From positions 2,232,001 to 2,296,000 of the forward strand of contig NZ_JACOPE010000001.1 in the NCBI RefSeq assembly GCF_014287355.1: 64,000 nucleotides of DNA, in the 5' to 3' direction. This stretch comes from Ruminococcus hominis (lineage in GTDB: Bacteria; Bacillota; Clostridia; Lachnospirales; Lachnospiraceae). The notes below the pieces were generated by a model, which did not search any database, was not told where the DNA came from, and worked only from the letters and a program-made list of their open reading frames with translations. Position numbers and translations under genes: made by a program. Shown one piece after another: positions 36,323 to 45,659 of this stretch (position 1 is the first letter of the stretch; every line of letters begins with the position of its first letter).

Positions 36323-37310
36323 AATTATTTATCTCTTTAATTTTTACAATCCGATTTCCCCGTTTCGACCGCCATTCCATCAAATACACCTTATACCTAA
36401 GTGAATCTCTTGATGTTATAAATGGTTCTTCTCGCACTATATCAGCCTTGATTCCCTGTTCCTTTAGTTTTCTCTGTTCTTGTTTTGCACGTTCTAAAAG
36501 AATTTTGTGTTCTTTTTCTTCTTTCTCATCAAATCTTCTCTCTGGATAATCTGACGCAGCTTTTGTCAATTCTTCCGTTAAAAGATCAACCACTTCAGCG
36601 TGTACATTTTTATGGAGCATATCCGCTATCCACCGCGTTACCCACCGCCAAGAATGTTTCTTATAAAATGACAGAATACGTTGCAGTGATTTATCTTCTG
36701 TCTGCTTTGCAAATTCCATCATCACGCGGATTGCATTTTCTGATGGCATCCATGGATTTTCTTTTGGTACAATATACTTCTCTGGTACTGCAGGATAACA
36801 GCAATAATTTAATGGTGGAAACTCTGCAAGATGGGCTAATTTTAATTCTGCCGCATTACAGTACACTTCTCCCAGATAATCGCGTTTGTCTCTTAAAATC
36901 GCAAGTCGGTATTCTAGCTGACGAAGGTATTCATATCCTTCTACCCAGAAATGACCAACCTTTCCATAATCATACAAATGTGTCTCTAAAACAATATCTG
37001 CAAAGAACAAAGTACATACGGTGTCACCTTGATAAACCACCAATACAAATTCTTCCTTCTCTGTGTCGGGATTCTGATGTATTGAAAGTGATGCCTCTAC
37101 ATCTCCTTCGTACTCTTTCTGATACACTCCTGTTATTCTTGCTTGTTCAAATACCAGAAAGCTCTCCACCGCGTCATTCATTAAATAAACTGCCTTTAAT
37201 TTTCCATCTATTACCTGATCGGACATTAATTCAAATTGCCCTTGATCTAATAATTCTTCTAATTTAAGAATTGTATCGGAGATTTCAAATTTATTATTCC
37301 CGGTAAACAT
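36321..37310 (-). CDS. Hypothetical protein, probable DUF3878 family
   Basis: The 329-residue soluble protein resembles a Lachnospiraceae family of unknown function (DUF3878 as I recall it). Its features are a tryptophan-rich block KKHSWRWVTRWIADML and a highly charged helix (about 265-290) likely to be coiled. The C-terminus is basic. There is no signal or membrane segment. An AGGAGG site precedes the ATG. It stands alone between a terminator and the divergent PTS regulator. No function can be read. Confidence 0.6.
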   Translation of the reverse strand: MFTGNNKFEISDTILKLEELLDQGQFELMSDQVIDGKLKAVYLMNDAVESFLVFEQARITGVYQKEYEGDVEASLSIHQNPDTEKEEFVLVVYQGDTVCTLFFADIVLETHLYDYGKVGHFWVEGYEYLRQLEYRLAILRDKRDYLGEVYCNAAELKLAHLAEFPPLNYCCYPAVPEKYIVPKENPWMPSENAIRVMMEFAKQTEDKSLQRILSFYKKHSWRWVTRWIADMLHKNVHAEVVDLLTEELTKAASDYPERRFDEKEEKEHKILLERAKQEQRKLKEQGIKADIVREEPFITSRDSLRYKVYLMEWRSKRGNRIVKIKEINN

Positions 37311-37507
37311 TTTGTAATCCTCCTGTTTATATGTTATGATATAAATACGTCTCCTTTAGGTAGATTGGTCGATAGTTTTTTGACAACTCTATTTTACCAT
37401 AAATCTAAAGGAGATATTTTATTTTCACTACAAAAATGCTACATCTATACTTTTGTGGTATTTTACATCACTCATAAAAATATTTTTCCAATGAAAGGAG
37501 AAAGATA

Positions 37508-39406
37508 ATGCTGACCCCGCGACAAAATATAATTATTTCTACTATGTATCGTCAACAAGACTGGATTACAGGAAAAGATTTGGCCAGACTTCTAAATGTA
37601 TCTGATCGTACAATACGCAATGATATTGCCGCCATTAATCATTTTTATGAAGATACAGTAATTGTGTCTAATTTAAAGAAGGGATATTGTGTCCAGGACG
37701 ATAAATTAAAAAAACTGATTCACCCAACTGACAAACAACTTCCAGAAACGATAGAAGAACGTAAGCTATTTATTTTAAAAAAACTGTTGACAAGCAAACA
37801 ACCAATTAACTTATATGAATTGGCATCAGAAATGTTTGTTTCAGAATTTTCTTTAGAAAATGACATAAATAAAATCCGCAAACTATTGAAAAAATATCCA
37901 GGGTTAAAAATTAACAAGCATAATAATACTATAAAGCTTTCCGGAGACGAGTATACGAAACGACAACTCTATAAAGAATTGATTTTATCGAATATAAACG
38001 GTAACATTTTAAACTTGAATAAAATTGCAGAAAAATTTTCAAATTTTGATCTTCTGAAAGTCAAAGATATACTAAAAAATATTTTTTCAGAGAATCAGTA
38101 TGAAATCAACGAAATACAAATTCCATCAATGGTAATTCATATTGGTGTCGTTTTAGAAAGAAATCTTTCCTACCACTTTTTAGCGAACACAGAATGTAGC
38201 AACACTATTCATGAAACAAAAGAATACAAGATTTCTAAACAATTCTTCGAAAAAATTTCTTCCACATTAATATTGAAAATAACAGAAGCAGAAATTTTAG
38301 ATTTTGCATTATACTTAAAGCGTGGAAAAAAGAAAGGATATGGTGAAAAAGAACGATTAGAAGAAATTGCATCAGAACTGGTCCAGCATATCACAGATGA
38401 GATCAAAGAATATTTTGATATAGATTTTAGTGAAGACCGCGAATTTCGGCTTGGCCTGGAATTACATATTAATTCGTTACTGAGAAGACATTATGAAAAA
38501 ATAGAAATTGACAATACTTGTTTGGAAGAAGTGAAAAGAAAATATTCATTTATTTTTGAAATGGGTGTATGGGTGTGCAAAATCATTGAAGAACGTTTGA
38601 AAATAACAATTAGTGAAAATGAAATTTCTTTTATTGCCCTTCACATCGGCTCAGCCTATGAAAGAGCAAATTTAAAGAAAAAATACAAATGTATCCTGAT
38701 TTGTCCTCACAACAAGCTGATATCTGACCTATGTATACAAAAAATAGTGAATCGCTTTGGTGAACGAATGGAAATTGTAAATTGTATGAGTTATTTTGAA
38801 GAAATAGATATACTGAAAAATAATCCTGATTTTATTCTTACGACACAGCCTTTATCACATACTTTAGAAATCATGACATCAGAAATATCCATGTTTTTTG
38901 ATTACAAAGATGAATCCGTTGTGTTTCAATTATTAAATCGTCTGGATCAGATTCGATATAAAAACAATTTTCAATTTTTCATTTTAAATTTAATCCGCAA
39001 AGAGATTTTCACTGTAAACCTAGATGAAGACCAGCCTGAAGAGATTATATCCTCTATGTGTGATAACCTTTATTTGCGTGGATATGTAAAAGAAGGCTTT
39101 AAAGAAAGTGTTTTAAAACGAGAATCACTTTCATCAACATCTTTTTTTCATGGGTTTGCATTACCTCACAATATGTCGAATCAATTTACAATTCACTCGG
39201 CAATCGGAACTGCAATTTTAAAAAAACCCGTCAAATGGGGACAATATGATGTTAGATTTGTTTTATTACTGGCAATAACAGAGGAAAACCGCAACTTTTT
39301 AAAGATTTTTTTTGATTGGCTGGATGGTGTGGTTACTAATCCCGAAAAATTTTCAAAGCTTTTAGAAGTCCAGGACTATAAAGGTTTTGTCGATACATTA
39401 CTATAA
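37508..39406 (+). CDS. PRD-containing transcriptional activator of the PTS operon (LicR/MtlR type)
   Basis: The 632-residue protein has an N-terminal DeoR/Mga-type helix-turn-helix (TGKDLARLLNVSDRTIRNDI) and a second HTH-like block. Two PTS regulation domains follow with conserved histidines (about residues 180-400), then a IIB-like region (CILICPHNKLISDL) and a C-terminal EIIA domain with its phospho-histidine in GFALPHN. Phosphorylation by PTS proteins tunes such activators. It is the first gene before IIA-IIB-IIC, in the same direction, so it very likely controls them. A GAAAGGAG site precedes the ATG. Confidence 0.9.
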   Translation: MLTPRQNIIISTMYRQQDWITGKDLARLLNVSDRTIRNDIAAINHFYEDTVIVSNLKKGYCVQDDKLKKLIHPTDKQLPETIEERKLFILKKLLTSKQPINLYELASEMFVSEFSLENDINKIRKLLKKYPGLKINKHNNTIKLSGDEYTKRQLYKELILSNINGNILNLNKIAEKFSNFDLLKVKDILKNIFSENQYEINEIQIPSMVIHIGVVLERNLSYHFLANTECSNTIHETKEYKISKQFFEKISSTLILKITEAEILDFALYLKRGKKKGYGEKERLEEIASELVQHITDEIKEYFDIDFSEDREFRLGLELHINSLLRRHYEKIEIDNTCLEEVKRKYSFIFEMGVWVCKIIEERLKITISENEISFIALHIGSAYERANLKKKYKCILICPHNKLISDLCIQKIVNRFGERMEIVNCMSYFEEIDILKNNPDFILTTQPLSHTLEIMTSEISMFFDYKDESVVFQLLNRLDQIRYKNNFQFFILNLIRKEIFTVNLDEDQPEEIISSMCDNLYLRGYVKEGFKESVLKRESLSSTSFFHGFALPHNMSNQFTIHSAIGTAILKKPVKWGQYDVRFVLLLAITEENRNFLKIFFDWLDGVVTNPEKFSKLLEVQDYKGFVDTLL

Positions 39407-39425
39407 AAATAAATAGAACTTTCCT

Positions 39426-39479
39426 TTCCTAATACTAGGAAGAAACTTTGAAAGAATTAAAAAAAATATCCGTTATACT
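39426..39479 (+). promoter_or_regulatory. Candidate operator and promoter before the PTS IIA gene
   Basis: A palindrome TTCCTA-ATAC-TAGGAA (39426-39441) lies just ahead of TTGAAA (39448-39453) and TATACT (39474-39479). The 20-base spacing is too long for a constitutive promoter, which fits activator dependence. Confidence 0.4.
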
Positions 39480-39506
39480 TTAGTTAAAAGCAAAGGAGGT
39501 GTAAAC

Positions 39507-39839
39507 ATGGAGGGACTTGAACTTGTCTGTTTTCAGCTTATTACTTTTGCAGGTGAAGCAAAAAGTGCCTATATGAATGCAATTCAAAAGGCAAAGCTGG
39601 GATGTTATGAAGAGGCAGAAAATCTGATTCAAGAAGGAAATGCGGCTTTTTTGAATGCACATAAGGTTCATGCAGAACTGATTCAAAAAGAAGCAGCTGA
39701 AGAAGAAACTATAGTACCTAATATTTTGTTGATTCATGCAGAAGATCAGTTAATGGGAACTGAAACATGTAAAATTATGGTTGGTGAGCTAATTGATGCA
39801 TACAAACGTATCGATGCATTAGAGAAAAAATCAATATAA
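39507..39839 (+). CDS. PTS lactose/cellobiose-type IIA component
   Basis: The 110-residue helical protein accepts phosphate from HPr on a histidine. H77 in LLIHAEDQLM is the family active site, and AFLNAHKVHAELI is the conserved third-helix segment. An AAAGGAGGTG site precedes the ATG. It is the first of four tightly spaced genes. Confidence 0.92.
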   Translation: MEGLELVCFQLITFAGEAKSAYMNAIQKAKLGCYEEAENLIQEGNAAFLNAHKVHAELIQKEAAEEETIVPNILLIHAEDQLMGTETCKIMVGELIDAYKRIDALEKKSI

Positions 39840-39869
39840 ACCATGCAGTATGAGGGAAAGGAAAATAGG

Positions 39870-40193
39870 ATGAAAAAAGTATATTTATTTTGTAGTGCCG
39901 GAATGTCAACAAGCATGTTAGCAGCAAAAATGCAGGATGTTGCTAATTCACATGGAGTAGATATGGAAGTAGCCGCATTTCCACACGAACAAATTAGCGA
40001 AATCGTTGCAACTAAACAGCCTGATTGTATTTTACTTGGCCCACAGGTGAAGTATTTATATGATGAAACTGTTAAAAATTTTGAAAAAACAGGAATTCCG
40101 ATTGCAGTAATTGATTCTACAGACTATGGAATGATGAACGGAGAAAAAGTATTAAAATCGGCAATTAAAATGATAAGAGCAGCTGAAAAATAA
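39870..40193 (+). CDS. PTS lactose/cellobiose-type IIB component
   Basis: The 107-residue protein has the phosphocysteine loop LFCSAGMSTSML (C8) at its N-terminus and a C-terminal YGMMNGEKVL segment typical of the cellobiose IIB fold. The ATG at 39870 is preferred over 39843 because homology begins there and GGAAAATAGG stands before it. It transfers phosphate from IIA to the sugar carried by IIC. Confidence 0.92.
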   Translation: MKKVYLFCSAGMSTSMLAAKMQDVANSHGVDMEVAAFPHEQISEIVATKQPDCILLGPQVKYLYDETVKNFEKTGIPIAVIDSTDYGMMNGEKVLKSAIKMIRAAEK

Positions 40194-40213
40194 GAAAGAG
40201 AAGGTAAATACTC

Positions 40214-41560
40214 ATGAAAAAATTTATGGATATTCTGGAAAAATATTTATCTCCGTTGGGAGCCAAGCTTGGAAAACAAAGACATTTACAGGCACTGTCT
40301 AATGGTATGATGATGACATTACCCTTGCTTGTAATCGGATCTATTTTTATGATCTTAAATAATCCCCCGATTAATTTGGAAACGGTGGACATGAATACAA
40401 CAAATGTATTTATTCGTTTCTTGATCAACTGGAAACAGTGGGCGCTTGCAAATAGTGAATGGATTCTTGCGCCATATAATATGACATTCGGAATGCTCGG
40501 ATTGATGACAGCATTTTCTGTAGCATATTGTCTGGCAAAAAGCTATAAGATGAATGCCGCAGTAAACGGAATTATGTCTATGTCCGTTTTCCTTCTTGTA
40601 TGTTCAAAAGTAGTACAGGTTCCAGTTGGAGAAGAGATGACAATCCCAGCAATTACATCTCAATATCTGACAAGTGATGGTTTATTTGTCGCTTTGATTC
40701 TGAGTTTTCTGTGTGTAGAAATTAACCGTATGGTAGACAAGCTTGGAATAAAAGTAAAATTTCCATCTTCCGTCCCAAGTATGGTTGGTACTTTTGTAAA
40801 CTCACTCCTTCCACTTTTTATTGATATTGTAGTTATATATGGAGTTAATTTATTACTGATTTCAAGTATCGGAAAAACAATTCCGGAAGCTATCATGGCA
40901 CTCCTTACACCTGCAATTGACGTTGGAAACAACATTTGGGTTTATGCCGGAATTATCATGTTCTCGAATATTTTATGGTTCTTCGGAATTAATGGTACAT
41001 CCGTTGTATTTTCAATTGTATTTATGATTGGTCTTGCAGGAACAGGAGCAAATGCTGCACTTGTAGTAAAAGGTTTAGAGCCAACTAATCCAATGAACCT
41101 TCAGTTATTCCGCTATGCAATGCTCGGTGGCGCAGGCGGAACATTAGGATTGATTTTACTTATGTGGAAATCAAAATCTGCAAAATTAAAATCTCTTGCA
41201 AGAATCTCAATTGTACCTGGTATCTGCTCAATCAACGAACCAATTACATTTGGAGTTCCTATGGCATTTAACCCGATTCTTGCAATTCCATATATTTTAA
41301 CACCTTCCATTTGCGTGGTACTCGGATATTATGCCCAGGTACTCGGATTAATCAGACCTGGTTATATTGCTGATCCATCATTTATTCCATTTTTCGTACA
41401 AGCATGGATGTCTGGAATGGATTTCAGAAATGTGATTTTTATGTTCTTATGTATTGCGTTAAGTGTAGTATTTTACTATCCGTTTTTCAAAATATATGAG
41501 AAACAGCTGGTTGAAGAAGAATTAAAAGAAACAAAAGAGGAGGATGATTTCGAATGGTAA
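40214..41560 (+). CDS. PTS cellobiose/lactose-family IIC permease
   Basis: The 448-residue membrane protein has about ten segments and the family landmarks HLQALSNGMMMTLPLLVIGSIF (two joined blocks), FFGINGTS and SINEPITFGVPMAFNP, which carries the substrate-site glutamate and phosphorylation-related residues. It imports and, with IIB, phosphorylates a beta-glucoside or galactoside type sugar. Its last codons overlap the start of the next gene (ATGGTAA), which couples their translation. Confidence 0.93.
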   Translation: MKKFMDILEKYLSPLGAKLGKQRHLQALSNGMMMTLPLLVIGSIFMILNNPPINLETVDMNTTNVFIRFLINWKQWALANSEWILAPYNMTFGMLGLMTAFSVAYCLAKSYKMNAAVNGIMSMSVFLLVCSKVVQVPVGEEMTIPAITSQYLTSDGLFVALILSFLCVEINRMVDKLGIKVKFPSSVPSMVGTFVNSLLPLFIDIVVIYGVNLLLISSIGKTIPEAIMALLTPAIDVGNNIWVYAGIIMFSNILWFFGINGTSVVFSIVFMIGLAGTGANAALVVKGLEPTNPMNLQLFRYAMLGGAGGTLGLILLMWKSKSAKLKSLARISIVPGICSINEPITFGVPMAFNPILAIPYILTPSICVVLGYYAQVLGLIRPGYIADPSFIPFFVQAWMSGMDFRNVIFMFLCIALSVVFYYPFFKIYEKQLVEEELKETKEEDDFEW

Positions 41561-42168
41561 AAAAAACAATGTATGATCCGTGGCAATCAATTAAAACAAG
41601 AAATGGTTATGCTGGAGATGAGGTGATTTCAGCATTACAGAAAAGTATTAGACGTGCAAATGAGGAAGATGCCTGTAAATTTGCATATGAATTATATATC
41701 ACCTCCCCAGAGATGGAAGAAAAGATGTGGAGACGCCTGCTTACAATCTCTGTAGAAGACATTGGGATGGGGAATCCGATGGCTGCTGTAGTAGTAAACA
41801 ATTTATTCCAAATGAGAAAAGAATTTGCTTATTCAGATGGTGACCGACCAATTTATTTTATTCATGCAATCCGCTATCTTGTACAGTCTAAAAAAGACAG
41901 ATCTAGTGATTTGTTAAAAAACATTTGTATCAAAGGATTTGCTATGGGAGAACTTCCTGAGATTCCAGATGTAGCACTTGATAAACATACTCGCCGTGGA
42001 CAGGAAATGGGCAGAGATTCTTTCCACTTCCTTCATGAAGCAAGTAAAGTAATCCCTCAGGCAGAAGTCGACAATGATTATAAAGAACGCTATGAAGAAA
42101 TGTTAAAGCGTTATGATCCTGAGAATGTATCGCCGACAGCTTTCACATTCAACGGATGGCAATTTTAA
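41554..42168 (+). CDS. Stand-alone RarA/MgsA C-terminal-domain protein in the PTS operon
   Basis: The 204-residue protein matches the C-terminal oligomerisation domain of the replication-recombination ATPase RarA (MgsA). The parallel pieces are VISALQKSIRRANEEDACKF, RRLLTISVEDIGMGNPMA and RRGQEMGRDSFHFLHEA, compared with the RarA segments 'LVSALHKSIRGSD', 'ASEDVGNADP' and 'EMGYGQEYRYAHD'. No AAA+ ATPase part is present or encoded nearby. It overlaps the IIC gene by seven bases and has its own GAGGAGG site, so it is a true member of the PTS operon. A terminator follows. How this domain serves sugar uptake is unknown. Confidence 0.8.
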   Translation: MVKKTMYDPWQSIKTRNGYAGDEVISALQKSIRRANEEDACKFAYELYITSPEMEEKMWRRLLTISVEDIGMGNPMAAVVVNNLFQMRKEFAYSDGDRPIYFIHAIRYLVQSKKDRSSDLLKNICIKGFAMGELPEIPDVALDKHTRRGQEMGRDSFHFLHEASKVIPQAEVDNDYKERYEEMLKRYDPENVSPTAFTFNGWQF

Positions 42169-42169
42169 A

Positions 42170-42214
42170 AATCAAATGGCAAGGTGAATATGCTCACCTT
42201 GCCATTTGTATTTT
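42170..42214. terminator. Bidirectional terminator after the PTS operon
   Basis: AAATGGCAAGGTGA (42174-42187) and its complement (42194-42207) form a perfect 14-bp stem with a six-base loop, then TGTATTTT. It also serves the converging FUSC gene. Confidence 0.88.
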
Positions 42215-43259
42215 AAACAGCAACTGCTTGTTTCTTCCCGATTCGTGCCAGCAGCTGATTACAAGCCACTGTATATACCGCACCGAATACATTTGCACCA
42301 ATACGAAGTGCTACGGCAGCAGGCATTCCGAACATTCCTGCTGCAATAGACAGTGCTCCAAATGTGTTAAATACGGTCTGCCATGCATATCCTGCTGAGT
42401 AGCCGACTCCAATCCCGCCTATCACTCCGATATACGGATACATAGATTCTGGCAATACAAGATATAACACGATAAAAATCAAGCTTCCTACTATATTATA
42501 TATACCTCTTAATTTTGCGCGTTCTTTTGCATCTTCCGTAAATGGCATGCACACTGACATACATGCAATTCCTGCCCACATTGCTCTTGGTAAGCCAAGA
42601 AGTGTCATAATCAACATTGCTGATGATACAATCAGTGTCAGTCGGATATACCATCTGCTTCTTGCTGAGAAACGATCAAATTCACGAAACAAATCCAGAA
42701 ACGTTCTGCGATATGGTCTGTTTTTCTGGTTTTTGTAAAATATTGCCATACAGCCTATCATTCCGACAACTAATCCAATCACACGAAGTCTGTACGACTG
42801 TCCACTTACATCATATCCAAACAATAATAAGTATCCCAATACAAAGGTTGAATGATTTGACATGATCACATTATGGCATCCCAAAATCATTAATAATAGA
42901 ATACAGATTATATTTACACCAAATGCTATAACTGGCGGCAATATATTTGCTAATCTTGGTCCTATCATTAATATCACAAAAATGCCTCCAATACTGAGAA
43001 TGCCATGACTTGTCCGAATTCCGAAATCTGCCTGACGAAGGACAAGTACTGCCAGTAATATGGTTACTCCCGCCACACTGTTATCCGAACCGAATATCTG
43101 GCTGAATATTGTTACAAATGCAAAACAAAATGCCATTACAAGATATACTTTAAAGTTGTAGATTAGTATGTGACGACGCTTTTCTTTTTTGTCTTGTGTG
43201 TTTTTGATCAATTGTTTTGAGCCTACAGAGCTTAACTGTAATTCCTGATAAAATGTCAT
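42213..43259 (-). CDS. FUSC-family membrane protein
   Basis: The 348-residue protein has about ten membrane segments in two similar halves. Each half carries a motif of the fusaric-acid-resistance/aromatic-acid-exporter type (VLVLRQADFGIRTSHGI and SVCMPFTEDAKERAKLRG). Unlike the exporter-like protein at 34589, it lacks a long soluble tail. A GGAAGGG site precedes the ATG. The substrate is unknown. Confidence 0.75.
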   Translation of the reverse strand: MTFYQELQLSSVGSKQLIKNTQDKKEKRRHILIYNFKVYLVMAFCFAFVTIFSQIFGSDNSVAGVTILLAVLVLRQADFGIRTSHGILSIGGIFVILMIGPRLANILPPVIAFGVNIICILLLMILGCHNVIMSNHSTFVLGYLLLFGYDVSGQSYRLRVIGLVVGMIGCMAIFYKNQKNRPYRRTFLDLFREFDRFSARSRWYIRLTLIVSSAMLIMTLLGLPRAMWAGIACMSVCMPFTEDAKERAKLRGIYNIVGSLIFIVLYLVLPESMYPYIGVIGGIGVGYSAGYAWQTVFNTFGALSIAAGMFGMPAAVALRIGANVFGAVYTVACNQLLARIGKKQAVAV

Positions 43260-43417
43260 GAGGTACCCTTCCTTTCACTTTTTTATGTTAACTGCATCGT
43301 CTTTTGTGAATGCAATTATTTTTGATATAGCGAAGAGGTACTATACACGAAAAATGCCTTTTAGTCAAGACATTTTTTTGAAACCTTTAAACATACAAAA
43401 TATCTATACAGCTTTGC

Positions 43418-44455
43418 TCATCTACAATCGATCCGTTCACCTTCATTTGCATCTTCCATCGTAATCTCTGCCATAACTATTTCCTCTGCAAAGGTAAATC
43501 TTAGCACTGCCTGTGTCCAGTTCAAACTGATTTTTGCCTTTTTCTGCTTTTCTTCTCCGGCTTTCTGGATTATGTCTATTAGTTCATCTAAGACTTCTTT
43601 TGTTAAATATCCGCCACGCCAGTGCATCGTAAATATTTTTCCTTTTTTTGCAGTCTGTAATGCTCTTTTATATACATCTTCTTTTTTTGTAAAAGAAAGT
43701 TTCTTTTCTTTATAATAGAAATGTTCTCCGTCTTCACATTTTGGTACAGATACGAGAACTGGTTCATGATCACGAAAAATCTGTTTATCACTTAGGTTGA
43801 AATAATCGTATCGAATTTCGGAACCAAAAGTTTCTTCTTTTCCCAGCGTATTGTCAAAGGTTGCATCAAGATGATAGTATTTCCCATTGATTTTCACAAT
43901 ATTCCAGGTATGACGATATTTAATTCCTTTTTCAGGATTATTTCCACAAATTGCAATAATACACCAGACACCTAATGCATCACACAACACTTTTACCGCT
44001 TTTGCAATACCTTCGCAAACTCCGACTCCTTGACCTAATGGTCCGATGATTTCATGGGAATATGATTTTTTTAATTTATCGTATCGTACATTTTCACAGA
44101 TAAAATCATGCACATACTTTTCTTTTTCCCATTCGGAATAGTTTGTAGCCGGTCTTGATAGTTTTTCTACGCGGGCTTTCATTGCTTTTTGATGTTCTTT
44201 GATTTTGTTTTTATCAAATAAATATTCCGGGATAAAAATTAAATTGGAAGAATCTATATAATGTTTATATTTGAATCCACTTGCCCAGAATATTTCCGGA
44301 TGATCGAGACGAAGTTGGAAGAATACATCGTATAATTCATTTCCTTCCAGATAAGGTATTTTAATTTCATCTGCCAATGAAGTCAGTCCTTGCATAAGAG
44401 AATGATATACGATTTGTTTTTGCTTATTCATCTTGCTGTAATAGTATGGTTCCAT
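43418..44455 (-). CDS. Transglutaminase-like domain protein
   Basis: The 345-residue protein has a central transglutaminase/protease-like core. The Cys-His-Asp triad lies in GQGVGVCEGIAKAVKVLCDA (Cys), YRHTWNIVKINGKYYHLDATF (His, Asp; two adjoining blocks). There is no signal peptide. The N-terminal helical part and the C-terminal part are family-specific. Such proteins may be peptidases or crosslinkers; the target is unknown. It is close to and codirectional with corA, with about 30 bases between. Confidence 0.85.
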   Translation of the reverse strand: MEPYYYSKMNKQKQIVYHSLMQGLTSLADEIKIPYLEGNELYDVFFQLRLDHPEIFWASGFKYKHYIDSSNLIFIPEYLFDKNKIKEHQKAMKARVEKLSRPATNYSEWEKEKYVHDFICENVRYDKLKKSYSHEIIGPLGQGVGVCEGIAKAVKVLCDALGVWCIIAICGNNPEKGIKYRHTWNIVKINGKYYHLDATFDNTLGKEETFGSEIRYDYFNLSDKQIFRDHEPVLVSVPKCEDGEHFYYKEKKLSFTKKEDVYKRALQTAKKGKIFTMHWRGGYLTKEVLDELIDIIQKAGEEKQKKAKISLNWTQAVLRFTFAEEIVMAEITMEDANEGERIDCR

Positions 44456-44485
44456 GCTTCTATTCCTTGTTTTTTAATACTCTTT

Positions 44486-45397
44486 TTAAATGATTTTTTT
44501 CTTTTTAAAGAAATGCAGACTGACTACAACAACTACAACACTTAACACGCACACGCTGTAGTATCCGCTTTTAAGTCCGGGCATATCGTAAAAGTTCATT
44601 CCGAACCATCCTGTAATGAGGGTCAATGGAAAGAATATTGTTGATATCACTGTTAAGAACTGCATATTATTATTCTGTCTTGCTGCAATCTGTGACTGAT
44701 AAGCTTCTTTTACCTGTTGTGCATATTCCAGTAAATGCTGTGTCTTACTCATCAGGCGGTCGGCACGGTCTGTCAATGTACCGAAATATTTTAAATGACG
44801 TTCAAGGAAAATGCCATTTTCATTTTCTTCAAGCTCTTTTCCCAGGTCCATGATTTCATCGTAATAGCTTCTTAAATTTAAAAGTTCTCTGCGGATTGGC
44901 ATCATTTCATTTTCAAAGCTTTCTACTTCATCGCGGGTCACTTCTTCCTCCATCTGTAGGAGACGGCGTTCATATGCAATCAGTATTTCCAGATCTCTGC
45001 TCATAAACTCTGCAAAAAAATTATAAATAAAACGTTCTTTTGTATCTGCCTGTCTTGCTTTTTTCTTTTGGATCCGCTGTATCAATTTATATGCAAATGC
45101 ATCATCGTCTACAATTACAACATTAAGCTGATTAACAAAAAAATACATTCTATATTTGTTTCCCAACACATCCAGAAGTTTTGGTATACACAAGGTTCCT
45201 ACCATACATTCATGTTGGTTTTCTACTTTACAAAAACCAATCTTAGCAAGCTTGATTTCATTATCATATACAATCCCTGCTTTTTTCAGGGTTTCTTCTG
45301 CATGTGCAGAATCTGTCAAAAAAACCGCAGCCGGTCTTTCTTTTTCCCAGGTTTCATTTTCAATGGGAACTAAACGTTCTCCTATTTTATAAATCAC
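44486..45397 (-). CDS. CorA-family divalent cation transporter
   Basis: The protein (about 303 residues from the GTG at 45397) has a soluble N-terminal domain, long helices (about 130-245), and two C-terminal membrane segments joined by the GMN signature in GWFGMNFYDMPG. This is the plan of Mg2+/Co2+ channels of the CorA family. A longer frame runs to 45481, but its first codons fall in a hairpin. AAGGTGA stands five bases before the GTG, and homology begins at VIYKIGERL. A palindrome-rich element lies upstream. Confidence 0.88.
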   Translation of the reverse strand: MIYKIGERLVPIENETWEKERPAAVFLTDSAHAEETLKKAGIVYDNEIKLAKIGFCKVENQHECMVGTLCIPKLLDVLGNKYRMYFFVNQLNVVIVDDDAFAYKLIQRIQKKKARQADTKERFIYNFFAEFMSRDLEILIAYERRLLQMEEEVTRDEVESFENEMMPIRRELLNLRSYYDEIMDLGKELEENENGIFLERHLKYFGTLTDRADRLMSKTQHLLEYAQQVKEAYQSQIAARQNNNMQFLTVISTIFFPLTLITGWFGMNFYDMPGLKSGYYSVCVLSVVVVVVSLHFFKKKKII

Positions 45398-45431
45398 CGG
45401 AGTCACCTTCTCTCTTGTTTTTACCAGAACA

Positions 45432-45554
45432 AAGAATGTGCCTTGCCACATTCTTGTGCCTGCGGCGGTCGCTCGCGACACCTACATTATACGCCGCAGT
45501 GTGCATCCTTAGCGGAGCGTTTTTATATTAGGAAAGCACTTTCCTAATATAAAA
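45432..45554. repeat. Palindrome-rich intergenic element upstream of corA
   Basis: Three separate palindromes lie side by side. AAGAATGTG/CACATTCTT (45432-45455, 9-bp stem) comes first. CTGCGGCG (45460-45467)/CGCCGCAG (45492-45499) follows, enclosing an inner GTCGC/GCGAC hairpin (45468-45479). A perfect 15-bp stem TTTTATATTAGGAAA/TTTCCTAATATAAAA (45521-45554) with a four-base loop is last. The middle part is far more G+C-rich than its surroundings. It could be an intergenic repeat, a mobile remnant or a structured leader. Confidence 0.6.
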
Positions 45555-45592
45555 TATTATCTCATACTTTGCCTGTTTTGGGAAGTCAATTA

Positions 45593-45625
45593 GAAAAGAC
45601 AGCCAACTTGACTGTCTTCTCCAAA
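45593..45625 (-). terminator. Terminator after the cytidylate-kinase-like gene
   Basis: AAGACAG and CTGTCTT pair around a ten-base loop; on the minus strand TTTTC follows. It lies 35 bases past the stop codon. Confidence 0.65.
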
Positions 45626-45659
45626 ATGTATTTCTATAAAGAATGGTGAACAACAACTA

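Noticed and set aside
45432..45554. M-box (Mg2+) riboswitch before corA
   Set aside because: The order and conserved bases of the M-box were not found; only simple palindromes are visible.
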